This document shows, piece by piece, positions 54,500 to 63,269 of a stretch of 64,000 nt of DNA; the first letter of the stretch is position 1, and each line of letters opens with the position of its first letter. The stretch is from Dryocola sp051297175 (GTDB lineage Bacteria > Pseudomonadota > Gammaproteobacteria > Enterobacterales > Enterobacteriaceae), in NCBI RefSeq assembly GCF_051297175.1, contig NZ_JBINNY010000001.1, positions 3,348,001 to 3,412,000 on the forward strand. The letters run 5' to 3'. A model generated the notes under the pieces. It did not search any database. It was not told where the DNA came from and saw nothing but the letters and a program-made list of their open reading frames with translations. Both the position numbers and the translations under genes were made by a program.

Positions 54500-54548
54500 A
54501 AATAAAAGGCCTGGCAAACCTTAATCGACATAATGATTTGTCAGACCT
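54500..54548 (-). terminator. Terminator of aroG
   Basis: On the minus strand AGGTCTGACAAA pairs with TTTGCCAGGCCT across a loop of about 18 bases, then reads TTTATTT. Pairing has one mismatch and one GU pair. It lies about 17 bp past the aroG stop. Confidence 0.65.
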
Positions 54549-54564
54549 ATTTTATTGGAGATAG

Positions 54565-55617
54565 TTAGCCGCGGCGCGTTATTACCGCATCGGCCAGCTG
54601 GCGTAGAATTGTTTCAGTGTCTTCCCAACCGATGCAGGCGTCGGTGACGCTTTTACCGTAGACCAGCGGTTCGCCGCTCTCGAGGTTTTGATTACCTTCT
54701 ACCAGATGGCTTTCAATCATCACGCCGGTAATGGCCTTATCGCCCCCGGCGATTTGCTGGCAAACGTCCTTGCCTACTTCCATCTGCTTTTTAAACTGCT
54801 TGCTGCTGTTGGCATGGCTGAAATCAATCATGACCTGGGCTGGAAGACCGGCTTTCACGAGATCTTCTTTAACCTGCGCAACATGGGCCGCGCTGTAGTT
54901 GGGCTCTTTGCCGCCGCGCAGAATAATGTGGCAGTCGCCGTTACCGCTGGTATTGACGATAGCCGAGTGGCCCCATTTGGTCACCGACAGGAAGCAGTGT
55001 GGCGCGCCCGCAGCGTTGATGGCGTCGATGGCTACTTTCATCGTACCGTCGGTGCCGTTTTTGAAACCTACCGGGCAGGACAGGCCTGATGCCAGTTCAC
55101 GGTGTACCTGAGATTCCGTGGTGCGCGCGCCGATTGCACCCCAGCTCATCAGGTCTGCCAGATACTGCGGAGTAATCATGTCGAGGAATTCACCGGCAGC
55201 AGGCAGGCCGGAGTCATTGATGTCCAGCAGCAGCTTGCGCGCAATGCGCAGGCCGTCGTTGATTTGGTAGCTGCTGTCCATGTGCGGATCGTTTATCAAC
55301 CCCTTCCAACCAACGGTGGTACGCGGCTTTTCGAAGTAAACGCGCATGACCACCTCCAGCTCGCCCTGCAACTCCTCGCGCAGCGCCAGCAGGCGCGCGC
55401 CGTACTCTTTAGCGGCTTTAATATCGTGAATGGAGCACGGCCCGATGACAACCAGCAGGCGGTCATCGTTGCCTTTGAGGATCTTGTGTATGGCTTTGCG
55501 AGCGCCGGAAACCGTCTGGGCTGCTTTCTCAGTGGCCGGGAATTTCTCTAACAGCGCTACAGGTGGAAGGAGTTCGTTGATCTCTTTGATTCGTAAGTCG
55601 TCGTTCTGATAATTCAT
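54565..55617 (-). CDS. aroG: DAHP synthase, phenylalanine-sensitive
   Basis: The 350-residue class I enzyme condenses phosphoenolpyruvate and erythrose 4-phosphate in the first step of aromatic synthesis. Signature parts are GPCSIHD, RVYFEKPRTTVGWKGLINDP, GARTTESQVHRELASG, KNGTDG and DFSHANSSKQ. It matches AroG rather than AroF/AroH in length and context. A TyrR box lies upstream. Confidence 0.97.
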   Translation of the reverse strand: MNYQNDDLRIKEINELLPPVALLEKFPATEKAAQTVSGARKAIHKILKGNDDRLLVVIGPCSIHDIKAAKEYGARLLALREELQGELEVVMRVYFEKPRTTVGWKGLINDPHMDSSYQINDGLRIARKLLLDINDSGLPAAGEFLDMITPQYLADLMSWGAIGARTTESQVHRELASGLSCPVGFKNGTDGTMKVAIDAINAAGAPHCFLSVTKWGHSAIVNTSGNGDCHIILRGGKEPNYSAAHVAQVKEDLVKAGLPAQVMIDFSHANSSKQFKKQMEVGKDVCQQIAGGDKAITGVMIESHLVEGNQNLESGEPLVYGKSVTDACIGWEDTETILRQLADAVITRRG

Positions 55618-55680
55618 GTTATTTCCGGGATATTTTCTATTTTATGAAAGTTGCAATCCCTTCAATCTATATCTTCATGT

Positions 55681-55710
55681 CTGAAGTGTAAACGGCATTT
55701 TACACTTCAG
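55681..55710. promoter_or_regulatory. TyrR box of aroG
   Basis: The core TGTAAA-N6-TTTACA sits inside a longer perfect inverted repeat with 12-bp arms (CTGAAGTGTAAA and TTTACACTTCAG). It lies about 65 bp upstream of aroG and matches the known control of aroG by TyrR with phenylalanine. Confidence 0.9.
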
Positions 55711-55937
55711 ACGGATTATTCCTGGAATTGTGTTTAAAAGCGCCAAAATCTGGCGAAAAGTGAGATCGACGCTACAATTTTTAATGTTAACGCTGAAAAA
55801 AGACATTTTTTCAAAATTGTATTCTGATCACATTTCAGTTGCCGATATCTTTTACTGCCAAACCCGGCTCGATCAGCATAGTTCGTTGCACTGTTGGAAA
55901 GTTATCCAGCAATAACAACCAGAACAGGAGCATACCA

Positions 55938-56309
55938 ATGAATAAATTAGCCATGCTTTTCCTCACAGCTTCTCTTTCCGCCGCAAGCGGCGCAGCGCTG
56001 GCCGCAGATACCCCTGCCGGGGGTAACAACAATGGTCAGGCAAACTCAAGTGCCGAAGCGGGCCAGACGGCACCGGACGCGCATCAGAACCTCGCTCCGA
56101 AAGGGGTAGATAACAACGATGTGAATAAATCTGGCACCCTGCTGCATCCAAATGACAAAGGCAGCAGCGCGTCAGGTGAAGGGATGAGCGCTGAAGACGT
56201 ACATAAAAACACAATGTGTAAAGACGGCCGCTGTCCGGATATCAACAAAAAGGTTGAAACCGGTACAGGCAATAGCGTCGATACAAAAACCGACGGTACT
56301 TCTCAGTAA
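55938..56309 (+). CDS. ybgS: YbgS-like periplasmic protein
   Basis: The 123-residue protein has a signal peptide ending in GAALAAD. The mature part is Asn/Gly/Ser-rich and probably disordered. Its conserved end HKNTMCKDGRCPDINKKVETG contains two cysteines that could form a disulfide. This is the E. coli YbgS pattern; the function is unknown. CAGGAG precedes ATG 55938. A strong terminator follows. Confidence 0.92.
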   Translation: MNKLAMLFLTASLSAASGAALAADTPAGGNNNGQANSSAEAGQTAPDAHQNLAPKGVDNNDVNKSGTLLHPNDKGSSASGEGMSAEDVHKNTMCKDGRCPDINKKVETGTGNSVDTKTDGTSQ

Positions 56310-56327
56310 CCGGACGGTTGTCAAAAC

Positions 56328-56351
56328 GGAGAGCTTCGGCTCTCCTTTTTT
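56328..56351 (+). terminator. Terminator of ybgS
   Basis: GGAGAGC and GCTCTCC form a 7-bp stem with a TTCG loop, followed by six Ts. Confidence 0.93.
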
Positions 56352-56426
56352 ATCGCTAAATTTTCAATAACATGAATGTGATGGCAGTTATAATTAACCC
56401 ACTAATGCAACGGCTAGCGGGAAACT

Positions 56427-57356
56427 ATGGCTCATTCACATCAACCCTCATCTCACAACTCCAACGGTAAACGCCTGCTTTGGGCATTTGCGATCACCGC
56501 GCTGTTCATGGTGGCAGAGGTTATCGGCGGGATTCTTTCAGGATCGCTGGCGCTACTGGCCGATGCGGGACACATGCTCACCGATGCGGCCGCCCTACTG
56601 GTTGCGCTGGTCGCCGTTAATTTCGCTCGCCGCCCGCCTAACGCTCGTCATACTTTTGGCTGGCTGCGGTTAACCACCCTCGCCGCCTTTGTGAATGCTA
56701 TCGCGCTGGTGGTGATCACCATTTTGATCGTCTGGGAAGCTATTCAGCGCTTTAACCATCCGCAGCCGGTTGCAGGATGGCCGATGCTGATCATCGCTTT
56801 CGCGGGCCTGCTCGCAAACATCGCTTCGTTCTGGATCCTGCATCGCGGCAGCGAAGAAAAGAATCTTAACGTCAGGGCTGCGGCGCTGCATGTTTTAGGG
56901 GATTTGCTTGGCTCGGTTGGGGCTATAGTCGCCGCGCTGGTGATTCTCTGGACCGGATGGACACCGATTGACCCGATTCTTTCCGTACTGGTTTCCTGCC
57001 TGGTGCTGCGCAGCGCGTGGAGTTTGCTTAAAGAGAGCGTGAATGAGCTGCTTGAAGGTGCGCCGAGCGCTATCGATATTGAGGCGATGAAGAGAAAGCT
57101 GTCGCGGGGCATTCCGGAAGTGCGTAACGTCCATCACGTACATGTCTGGCTGGTTGGCGAGAAGCCGCTAATGACGCTTCACGTGCAGGTGGTTCCCCCG
57201 CACGATCACGATGCGCTGCTTGGCCGCATTCATCACTTCCTGGAGCATGAATATCAGATTGAACACGCAACGGTGCAGATGGAATATCAGCCCTGCCATG
57301 GGCCAGACTGCGATCTAAACGAGCATGACCACCCGGGCCATGCTTATCACCATTGA
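56427..57356 (+). CDS. zitB: Zinc transporter ZitB (cation diffusion facilitator)
   Basis: The 309-residue exporter has six membrane segments and the metal-site pattern LLADAGHMLTDAAALL in helix 2 and HVLGDLLGSVGAI in helix 5. His-rich ends (MAHSHQPSSH and DHPGHAYHH) are typical. A cytoplasmic C-terminal domain carries VRNVHHVHVW. It exports zinc in exchange for protons. Its stop codon abuts the pnuC stop codon. Confidence 0.95.
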   Translation: MAHSHQPSSHNSNGKRLLWAFAITALFMVAEVIGGILSGSLALLADAGHMLTDAAALLVALVAVNFARRPPNARHTFGWLRLTTLAAFVNAIALVVITILIVWEAIQRFNHPQPVAGWPMLIIAFAGLLANIASFWILHRGSEEKNLNVRAAALHVLGDLLGSVGAIVAALVILWTGWTPIDPILSVLVSCLVLRSAWSLLKESVNELLEGAPSAIDIEAMKRKLSRGIPEVRNVHHVHVWLVGEKPLMTLHVQVVPPHDHDALLGRIHHFLEHEYQIEHATVQMEYQPCHGPDCDLNEHDHPGHAYHH

Positions 57357-58073
57357 TTAGGAAAGCGCGTGTGAACCCCGCTCGCGCGCGCTTTTGATCC
57401 ACATCCGGCTACCGTTCAGCGCGATGAATGTCAGAATGAGATATTCAAGCGACATCGCATATACGCCCTGTCGGGCAAAAATAACGACGCTGATAACGTT
57501 AATCACCACCCACAGCAGCCAGTTTTCAACGTATTTGCGCGTCATCAGGATCATCGCCACGATGGATAACACCATCATGCAGGAATCCCAGAACGGGAAG
57601 GCATCCGGCTGTAGTGCCGGCATAGTGACGTTCAGGCCAAGCGCCTGCATCACGGAAACGGCAATGCGCGTCAGGAAGGCGAACACCGGGTCGATAAACA
57701 CGGTCATCAGGCCAATCGCGCCGACGCAAACGGCGAGCCAGGCCAGGGCTTTGGGCAGCGGCAGCCAGCGGATGCGCAGCGCAGCCTCATTGCCGCTGGT
57801 CTGTCTGGACCAGGCGTACCAGCCGTAAATGTTGGCTGCGAAGAAAAAGAGCTGCAGCAAAAGGCTGGCGTAGAGTTGAATCTGGAAAAAAATAATCGCA
57901 AAAAGGGTGACGTTAATTAACCCAAAAGCGTAATTAGCGATCTTCTCAAGGCTTGCGAGCCAGATGCACAGCAGCCCGGCAATCGTCCCCACCGCCTCGA
58001 TCCACGATAAATCATAGCCTCCCGCGCCAATTGGAATGTGGACGAGAATGTTCTGCGTACTAAAGAAATCCAT
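57357..58073 (-). CDS. pnuC: Nicotinamide riboside transporter PnuC
   Basis: The 238-residue membrane protein has seven hydrophobic segments. Conserved parts are NYAFGLINVTLFAIIFF, NIYGWYAW and WDSCMMVLSIVAMILMTRKYVENWLLW. It imports nicotinamide riboside for NAD synthesis. It follows nadA by 23 bp and forms the nadA-pnuC operon. Confidence 0.96.
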   Translation of the reverse strand: MDFFSTQNILVHIPIGAGGYDLSWIEAVGTIAGLLCIWLASLEKIANYAFGLINVTLFAIIFFQIQLYASLLLQLFFFAANIYGWYAWSRQTSGNEAALRIRWLPLPKALAWLAVCVGAIGLMTVFIDPVFAFLTRIAVSVMQALGLNVTMPALQPDAFPFWDSCMMVLSIVAMILMTRKYVENWLLWVVINVISVVIFARQGVYAMSLEYLILTFIALNGSRMWIKSARERGSHALS

Positions 58074-58096
58074 ATTTTCTCCTGAGCGTAATGTCC

Positions 58097-59158
58097 TTAC
58101 GCGTTGCCTTTTACCGTACGACGTAGTTCTGCAGCAAAGTCTAACATTCGGTTAAGCGGCACGAGAGCCCCTTCACGCAGCGCAGCATCCACATGAATCT
58201 CGTGAGCCGCTCCGCCCTGTTCAAGCCCGTCAGCGATAGCTTTGAGGCCGTTCATAGCCATCCAAGGGCAATGGGCACAGCTACGGCACGTTGCGCCTTC
58301 TCCCGCCGTGGGCGCTTCCAGCAGCTCCTTATCCGGGCACGCCTGCTGCATCTTATAGAAAATGCCCCGGTCCGTGGCGACGATAAGCTGCTGATGAGAC
58401 AGCGTTTTTGCCGCAGCAATCAGCTGGCTCGTTGAGCCAACGGCATCGGCCATATCGACAACGGCCTGCGGCGACTCAGGGTGAACCAGAACCGCCGCAT
58501 TAGGATAAAGCGCCTTCATGCGGGCCAGCGCCTGGGTTTTGAATTCGTCATGTACGATGCAGGCTCCCTGCCAGCACAGGACATCTGCGCCGGTCTGCTT
58601 CTGTACATAGCTGCCGAGATGACGGTCCGGAGCCCAGATGATTTTCTCGCCGAGGCTATCCAGATGTTCAATCAATTCAACGGCGATGCTGGATGTCACG
58701 ACCCAGTCAGCGCGAGCTTTAACGGCTGCGGATGTATTAGCATAGACTACGACCGTACGGTCGGGGTGTTGCTCGCAGAAGGCATTGAACTCATCAATTG
58801 GACAGCCGAGATCCAATGAACATTCCGCGTTCAAGGTGGGCATCAGAATCGTTTTTTCGGGGCTGAGAATTTTTGCCGTTTCGCCCATGAAACGTACCCC
58901 GGCGACCAGCAAAGTCGAAGCGGGATGGTTGGCACCAAAGCGCGCCATTTCCAACGAGTCCGAAATACAGCCACCGGTCTCTTCCGCTAGCGCCTGAATT
59001 TCTGGATCGGTGTAGTAATGCGCGACCATCACCGCGTTGCGTTCTTTCAGCAGGCGTTTGATTTTTTCACGATAGAACTGTTTTTCGTCCACGCTTAATG
59101 GCACGGGCTTCGGCGGGAACGGATAAATGGCTGTTTCGGGATCGAACATCACGCTCAT
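58097..59158 (-). CDS. nadA: Quinolinate synthase NadA
   Basis: The 353-residue [4Fe-4S] enzyme makes quinolinate from iminoaspartate and dihydroxyacetone phosphate. It begins MSVMFDPETAIYPFPP. Cluster cysteines lie in ECSLDLGCP, CWQGACIV and CRSCAHCPW. A start at 59209 would add 17 residues with no family support. A NadR box lies upstream. Confidence 0.97.
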   Translation of the reverse strand: MSVMFDPETAIYPFPPKPVPLSVDEKQFYREKIKRLLKERNAVMVAHYYTDPEIQALAEETGGCISDSLEMARFGANHPASTLLVAGVRFMGETAKILSPEKTILMPTLNAECSLDLGCPIDEFNAFCEQHPDRTVVVYANTSAAVKARADWVVTSSIAVELIEHLDSLGEKIIWAPDRHLGSYVQKQTGADVLCWQGACIVHDEFKTQALARMKALYPNAAVLVHPESPQAVVDMADAVGSTSQLIAAAKTLSHQQLIVATDRGIFYKMQQACPDKELLEAPTAGEGATCRSCAHCPWMAMNGLKAIADGLEQGGAAHEIHVDAALREGALVPLNRMLDFAAELRRTVKGNA

Positions 59159-59231
59159 CATGCAATCTCGTTTTCTTAGCTTAACAAAATTAGCGGGATT
59201 CTGCTTCATATGAGCCAGATAGGGCCGCCAT

Positions 59232-59249
59232 TGTTTTATATTCTAAACA
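59232..59249. promoter_or_regulatory. NadR box of nadA
   Basis: TGTTTT-N6-TAAACA differs at one position from the NadR consensus TGTTTA-N6-TAAACA. It lies 73 bp upstream of the nadA start. Confidence 0.75.
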
Positions 59250-59365
59250 AGATAGCGAATTTTAGGCGGGATGTCGTGGGGAATTTTCTTATGGGGCTGA
59301 TGGTGAGGGCGCTCAGGAGTTTATATGTTGGGCGTCGCCATCTACCGCAAAATAGTCGAGTGTGT

Positions 59366-59397
59366 CGGTGGATGGCGCTCGTGCTTATCCACCCTAC
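59366..59397. repeat. REP-like palindrome near the tRNA cluster
   Basis: The sequence cggtggatggcgctcg followed by tgcttatccaccctac forms one palindrome of the same family as elsewhere in the window. Confidence 0.8.
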
Positions 59398-59439
59398 AAA
59401 AGCAGTACAGGGCTAAGAACTTCATAAATCCCAGATAGC

Positions 59440-59464
59440 AAAAAGGCGCCTTTAGGGCGCCTTA
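59440..59464 (-). terminator. Terminator of the tRNA-Lys transcript
   Basis: On the minus strand AAGGCGCC and GGCGCCTT pair around CTAAA and are followed by TTTTTG. It ends the tRNA-Lys and repeat region. Confidence 0.88.
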
Positions 59465-59470
59465 ATACAT

Positions 59471-59612
59471 TGGTGGGTCGTGCAGGATGATTCGGCCTTT
59501 GGCCTCACCCTTCGGGTCGTTGCTGAAGCAACGCTGTTTCGCTTACGCTCAACTCGAACCTGCTGCAGGTTCAAACCCTTCACGATTCACTTACTTCTAA
59601 CCACTTAGGAAG
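59471..59612 (-). repeat. 142-bp tRNA-Lys downstream repeat, copy 3
   Basis: It begins exactly where the fourth tRNA-Lys ends (minus strand). It ends with a copy of the last 18 bases of that tRNA including CCA. Inside, short inverted repeats follow one after another: CCACTT/AAGTGG, GAACCTG/CAGGTTC, CGTTGCT/AGCAACG, CCC/GGG and GGCC/GGCC. The layout is like the tyrT-linked 178-bp repeats of E. coli, which also include 19 bp of the tRNA 3' end. Confidence 0.9.
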
Positions 59613-59688
59613 TGGTGGGTCGTGCAGGATTCGAACCTGCGACCAATTGATTAAAAGTCAACTGCTCTACCAACTGAGCTAACGACCC
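59613..59688 (-). tRNA. tRNA-Lys (UUU), fourth in transcription order
   Basis: The 76-base cloverleaf starts GGGTCGTTAGCTCAG, has anticodon TTT in TTGACTTTTAATC, T-arm GGTTCGAATCC and an encoded CCA end. Confidence 0.98.
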
Positions 59689-59735
59689 GCTGTGCGGTTA
59701 ATGCGTGTTCTCAATAAGGCAATCATCTAAAAAGA

Positions 59736-59877
59736 TGGTGGGTCGTGCAGGATGATTCGGCCTTTGGCCTCACCCTTGGGGTCGTTGCTGAAGCAACGCT
59801 GTTTCGCTTACGCTCAACTCGAACCTGCTGCAGGTTCAAACCCTTCACGATTCACTTACTTCTAACCACTTAGAAAG
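59736..59877 (-). repeat. 142-bp tRNA-Lys downstream repeat, copy 2
   Basis: It has the same length and position relative to its tRNA as the other copies. It differs from copy 3 by only a few bases (for example cttagaaag for cttaggaag and cttggggtc for cttcgggtc). Confidence 0.9.
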
Positions 59878-59953
59878 TGGTGGGTCGTGCAGGATTCGAA
59901 CCTGCGACCAATTGATTAAAAGTCAACTGCTCTACCAACTGAGCTAACGACCC
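59878..59953 (-). tRNA. tRNA-Lys (UUU), third in transcription order
   Basis: The sequence is identical to the other three tRNA-Lys genes. The CCA end is encoded and abuts the 142-bp repeat copy 2. Confidence 0.98.
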
Positions 59954-59999
59954 GCTGTGCGGTTACTGAGTGTTTTCAAAGAGGCATTCATCTAAATGA

Positions 60000-60141
60000 T
60001 GGTGGGTCGTGCAGGATGATTCGGCCTTTGGCCTCACCCTTCGGGTCGTTGGTGAAACAACGCTGTTTCGCTTACGCTCAACTCGAACCTGCTACAGGTT
60101 CAAACCCTTCACGATTCACTTACTTCTAACCACTTAGAAAG
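60000..60141 (-). repeat. 142-bp tRNA-Lys downstream repeat, copy 1
   Basis: This copy abuts the second tRNA-Lys. It contains cgttggtgaaacaacg and gaacctgctacaggttc, small changes that leave most of each stem intact. Confidence 0.9.
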
Positions 60142-60217
60142 TGGTGGGTCGTGCAGGATTCGAACCTGCGACCAATTGATTAAAAGTCAACTGCTCTACC
60201 AACTGAGCTAACGACCC
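60142..60217 (-). tRNA. tRNA-Lys (UUU), second in transcription order
   Basis: The sequence is identical to the other copies. It is separated from the first tRNA by 41 bp. Confidence 0.98.
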
Positions 60218-60258
60218 GCTATGCGGTTACTGCACTCTTTTAAACAAGACATCGAAAT

Positions 60259-60334
60259 TGGTGGGTCGTGCAGGATTCGAACCTGCGACCAATTGATTAA
60301 AAGTCAACTGCTCTACCAACTGAGCTAACGACCC
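60259..60334 (-). tRNA. tRNA-Lys (UUU), first in transcription order
   Basis: The sequence is identical to the other copies. This one has no 142-bp repeat behind it. The candidate promoter lies about 50 bp upstream. Confidence 0.98.
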
Positions 60335-60384
60335 ATTTTCGTGTCATTTCCGGTTAGATACATATCCCCCGGCAACGGCGGCAT

Positions 60385-60412
60385 ATATTACTGATTTAAG
60401 ATTTTGACGCAA
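60385..60412 (-). promoter_or_regulatory. Candidate promoter of the tRNA-Lys operon
   Basis: On the minus strand TTGCGT and TAATAT are 16 bp apart. They are followed by the GC-rich ATGCCGCCG, similar to the discriminators of stringently controlled stable-RNA promoters. Confidence 0.5.
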
Positions 60413-60499
60413 CAAGAATTTTGATCCAGATCGCTTACCTGCTTAGTAATCGTGCGGCACGACCAGAAAAACAGCGATTATCTGGTCAAGCCGCAGACA

Positions 60500-61291
60500 T
60501 TACATCGCATTCAGACGTTTTTGCGCCTGCTTTGCGCCATCGGTATTGGGGAACTGTTTGATCACCTGCTGATAGACGGCTTTCGCTTTCGCGGTATCGC
60601 CTTTATCCTGCATGATCAGCCCGACTTTATACATAGCGTCAGGCGCTTTCGGTGACTTCGGATAATTTTTCACCACGGAGGCAAAATAAAACGCCGCGTC
60701 ATCCTTCTTACCTTTGTTGTAATTCAACTGCCCTAGCCAGTAATTCGCATTCGGCTGGTAGGTTGAATCCGGGTATTTCTTCACGAAGCTCTGAAAAGCA
60801 GCCATTGCTTCGTCCTGGCGCGCTTTGTCCTGCACCAGGGCGATTGCCGCATTGTAATCGCTGTTTGCGTCTCCGCCCTGCACAGGCGCAGCAGCAGGCG
60901 CGTTATTAGACGCACCGCTGTCTGGTGTTGCCGCAGCCGCACCCTGATCGCCACCGGTAGATTGCCCCGCCGCGGCACCGCCGTTACTGAGACCGTCTAT
61001 CTGCAGCAAAATCTGCTTCTGACGCTCCACAACCTGATTGAGCTGATACTGGCTTTCCTGAATCTGACCACGCAGGGAGTCAATATCGTTTTGGTTGTCG
61101 GAGAGTTGCTGCTGGAGTTGGGTTAAAAGCTGACTGTGAGCATTAGAAATACGCTCGAGTTGAGTGACACGGTCTTCGACCGAGCCTGAGCCGACACTAC
61201 TGATTGGCGCCTGAGCATTAGCGGCCCAAGGGGCCGCTATGCCAACCAGTAACGACAGACTCAACAAGTGATGTCTGAAGTTACTGCTCAT
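60500..61291 (-). CDS. cpoB: CpoB (YbgF), division coordinator of the Tol-Pal system
   Basis: The 263-residue periplasmic protein has a signal peptide ending near WAANAQA. An N-terminal trimerising coiled coil (about 35-95: VEDRVTQLERISNAHSQLLTQLQQQL) is followed by a low-complexity Ala/Gly/Asn linker. The C-terminal TPR domain (about 140-263) carries repeats such as YQPNANYWLGQLNYNKGKKDDA. It links PBP1B activity to Tol-driven outer-membrane constriction. It is 9 bp after pal. Confidence 0.96.
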   Translation of the reverse strand: MSSNFRHHLLSLSLLVGIAAPWAANAQAPISSVGSGSVEDRVTQLERISNAHSQLLTQLQQQLSDNQNDIDSLRGQIQESQYQLNQVVERQKQILLQIDGLSNGGAAAGQSTGGDQGAAAATPDSGASNNAPAAAPVQGGDANSDYNAAIALVQDKARQDEAMAAFQSFVKKYPDSTYQPNANYWLGQLNYNKGKKDDAAFYFASVVKNYPKSPKAPDAMYKVGLIMQDKGDTAKAKAVYQQVIKQFPNTDGAKQAQKRLNAM

Positions 61292-61300
61292 GCAATTCTC

Positions 61301-61819
61301 TTAGTAAACCAGTACGGCACGACGGTTTTTAGCGTAAGCCGCTTCGTCATGACCCAGTACTGCAGGTTTTTCTTTACCGTAAGAAACGATGGAGATCTGG
61401 TCTGCAGAAACGCCTTTACCTTGCAGATACATCTTAACGGCGTTAGCACGACGTTCGCCCAGGGCGATGTTGTATTCTGGGGTACCGCGCTCATCCGCAT
61501 GACCTTCTACGGTCACTTTGTAAGACGGGTTGCTACGCAGGAAGTTAGCGTGTGCATCCAGCATTGCAGCGAATTCAGAGCTCACATCGTATTTGTCCAG
61601 ACCGAAGTATACGATGTTGTTCTGCTGAAGCTGTTGCATCTGCAGACGAGCCTGCTCTTCGGAAGACATGTTGCCTTGACCGTTAGCATCCATACCAGTG
61701 CCGGCACCCAGCATGCCTTCACCGCTGTCGTTGCTTGCATTCTTGTTAGAAGAACAAGCCGCGATAGCCATAACAGGCAGAGCAATCATCAGCCCTTTCA
61801 GCACTTTATTCAGTTGCAT
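61301..61819 (-). CDS. pal: Peptidoglycan-associated lipoprotein Pal
   Basis: The 172-residue protein has a lipobox ending at AIAAC (Cys22). An Asn/Gly-rich linker precedes the OmpA-like domain with VTVEGHADERGTPEYNIALGERRANAVK. It anchors the outer membrane to peptidoglycan and binds TolB. It lies 26 bp after tolB. Confidence 0.98.
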   Translation of the reverse strand: MQLNKVLKGLMIALPVMAIAACSSNKNASNDSGEGMLGAGTGMDANGQGNMSSEEQARLQMQQLQQNNIVYFGLDKYDVSSEFAAMLDAHANFLRSNPSYKVTVEGHADERGTPEYNIALGERRANAVKMYLQGKGVSADQISIVSYGKEKPAVLGHDEAAYAKNRRAVLVY

Positions 61820-61845
61820 TTCTTTGATCCTTTAATATTTTATTA

Positions 61846-63141
61846 TCACAGATACGGCGACCAGGCAGGAGATTTAACCTGACCATCGGTTGCCGGAAGA
61901 CGCGCTTTGAAACGCCCATCTGTTGAAACCAAATTCAGCACGGATCCCATCCCCTGAGAAGAGCTGTAGATTACCATAGTGCCGTTAGGTGCCAGACTTG
62001 GCGTTTCATCCAGGAACGTTGACGATAAAGTTTGTACGCCACCCGCTACCAGATCCTGTTTGGCAATGTGTTGCTGGCCGCTTGCGGAGCTCACCATTAC
62101 CATAAACTTACCGTCAGAACTCACGTCAGCATCCTGGTTCTGAGAACCTTCCCAGGAAATACGCTGTGGAGCCCCGCCGTTGATATTCACTTTATAAATT
62201 TGCGGACGACCGGCCTGATCGGAGGTGTAAGCCAGATTCTGGCTGTCCGGGAACCAGGTTGGCTCCGTGTTGTTGCTACGACCGTTGGTGATCTGGCTAA
62301 TCTGACCAGAGCCAATGTCCATCACATACAGATTCAGGCTACCGGTTTTCGACAAAGCGAATGCCAGTTTGCTACCGTCTGGTGAGAACGCCGGTGCACC
62401 GTTATGCTGCGGGAAAGAAGCAACCTGACGCACAGCGCCACTCGCCAGCGTCTGGATAACCAGCGCAGAACGACCGCTTTCGAAGGTGACGTAAGCCAGT
62501 TTGCTACCGTCTGGAGACCAGGCCGGTGACATCAAAGGCTGCGGAGAACGGTGTACGACAAACTGGTTGTAGCCATCGTAATCGGATACGCGCAGTTCAT
62601 ACGGGAACTGGCCACCGTTGGTCTGCACGACATAAGCAATACGAGTGCGGAACGCACCTTTGATACCGGTCAGCTTCTCAAACACTTCATCGCTTGCGGT
62701 ATGGCCAGCATAGCGCAGCCACTGTTTGTTCACCTTGTAAGAGTTCTGAGCCAGAACCGTACCCGGCGCGCCGGAGGTATCCACCAGTTGGTAAGCAACG
62801 GTATAGCTGCCGTCACCGTTTGGTGTTACCTGCCCAACGACTACAGCGTCAATACCCAGAGCGGTCCAGGCGGCTGGCTGCACTTCCTGGGCGGAGCCAG
62901 GCTGCTGCGGCAAGCGGGAACGATCCAGCGGGTTAAATTTGCCGCTGTTACGCAAGTCAGCTGCAACAATGCCGCCAACATCTTCAGGTGCCGCACCCGG
63001 ACCCGCCCATTTAAACGGAGCCACGCCAATTGGACGTGCAGAATCCACACCCTGTGTGATTTCAATACGAACTTCTGCATGCAGCACCGCTGCCCACAGC
63101 ATCAAGAAACTTAAAGCTACTCGAAATGCCTGCTTCATCAT
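61846..63141 (-). CDS. tolB: Tol-Pal system protein TolB
   Basis: The 431-residue periplasmic protein has a signal peptide ending near VLHAE. An N-terminal alpha/beta domain (about 24-160) is followed by a six-bladed beta-propeller (about 165-431). The blades carry repeated motifs such as SPAWSPDGSKLAYVTFESG, APAFSPDGSKLAFALSKTG and EPTWFPDSQNLAYTSDQAG. It binds Pal and TolA. The gene follows tolA by about 128 bp. Confidence 0.98.
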   Translation of the reverse strand: MMKQAFRVALSFLMLWAAVLHAEVRIEITQGVDSARPIGVAPFKWAGPGAAPEDVGGIVAADLRNSGKFNPLDRSRLPQQPGSAQEVQPAAWTALGIDAVVVGQVTPNGDGSYTVAYQLVDTSGAPGTVLAQNSYKVNKQWLRYAGHTASDEVFEKLTGIKGAFRTRIAYVVQTNGGQFPYELRVSDYDGYNQFVVHRSPQPLMSPAWSPDGSKLAYVTFESGRSALVIQTLASGAVRQVASFPQHNGAPAFSPDGSKLAFALSKTGSLNLYVMDIGSGQISQITNGRSNNTEPTWFPDSQNLAYTSDQAGRPQIYKVNINGGAPQRISWEGSQNQDADVSSDGKFMVMVSSASGQQHIAKQDLVAGGVQTLSSTFLDETPSLAPNGTMVIYSSSQGMGSVLNLVSTDGRFKARLPATDGQVKSPAWSPYL

Positions 63142-63269
63142 ATCTCCCTTATCCAGGCGGAAAGCCCACGATAATTTAGCAGAATGTTAACAAACCCAAA
63201 TACACAAAACTACCAAAACCCTTTGACACAGCTTAGTCAGGTTTTCCCCACTTACGCGGGGAAATGCCG

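Noticed and set aside
59471..60141. attL/attR pairs of small prophages or islands at tRNA-Lys
   Set aside because: The duplicated tRNA ends enclose only 142 bp with no integrase or other gene, and the same unit recurs after three tRNAs.
63244..63263. Terminator between tolA and tolB
   Set aside because: TTTCCCC/GGGGAAA can pair, but no U-tract follows and tolB-pal-cpoB may need some read-through; left as a possible attenuating hairpin.
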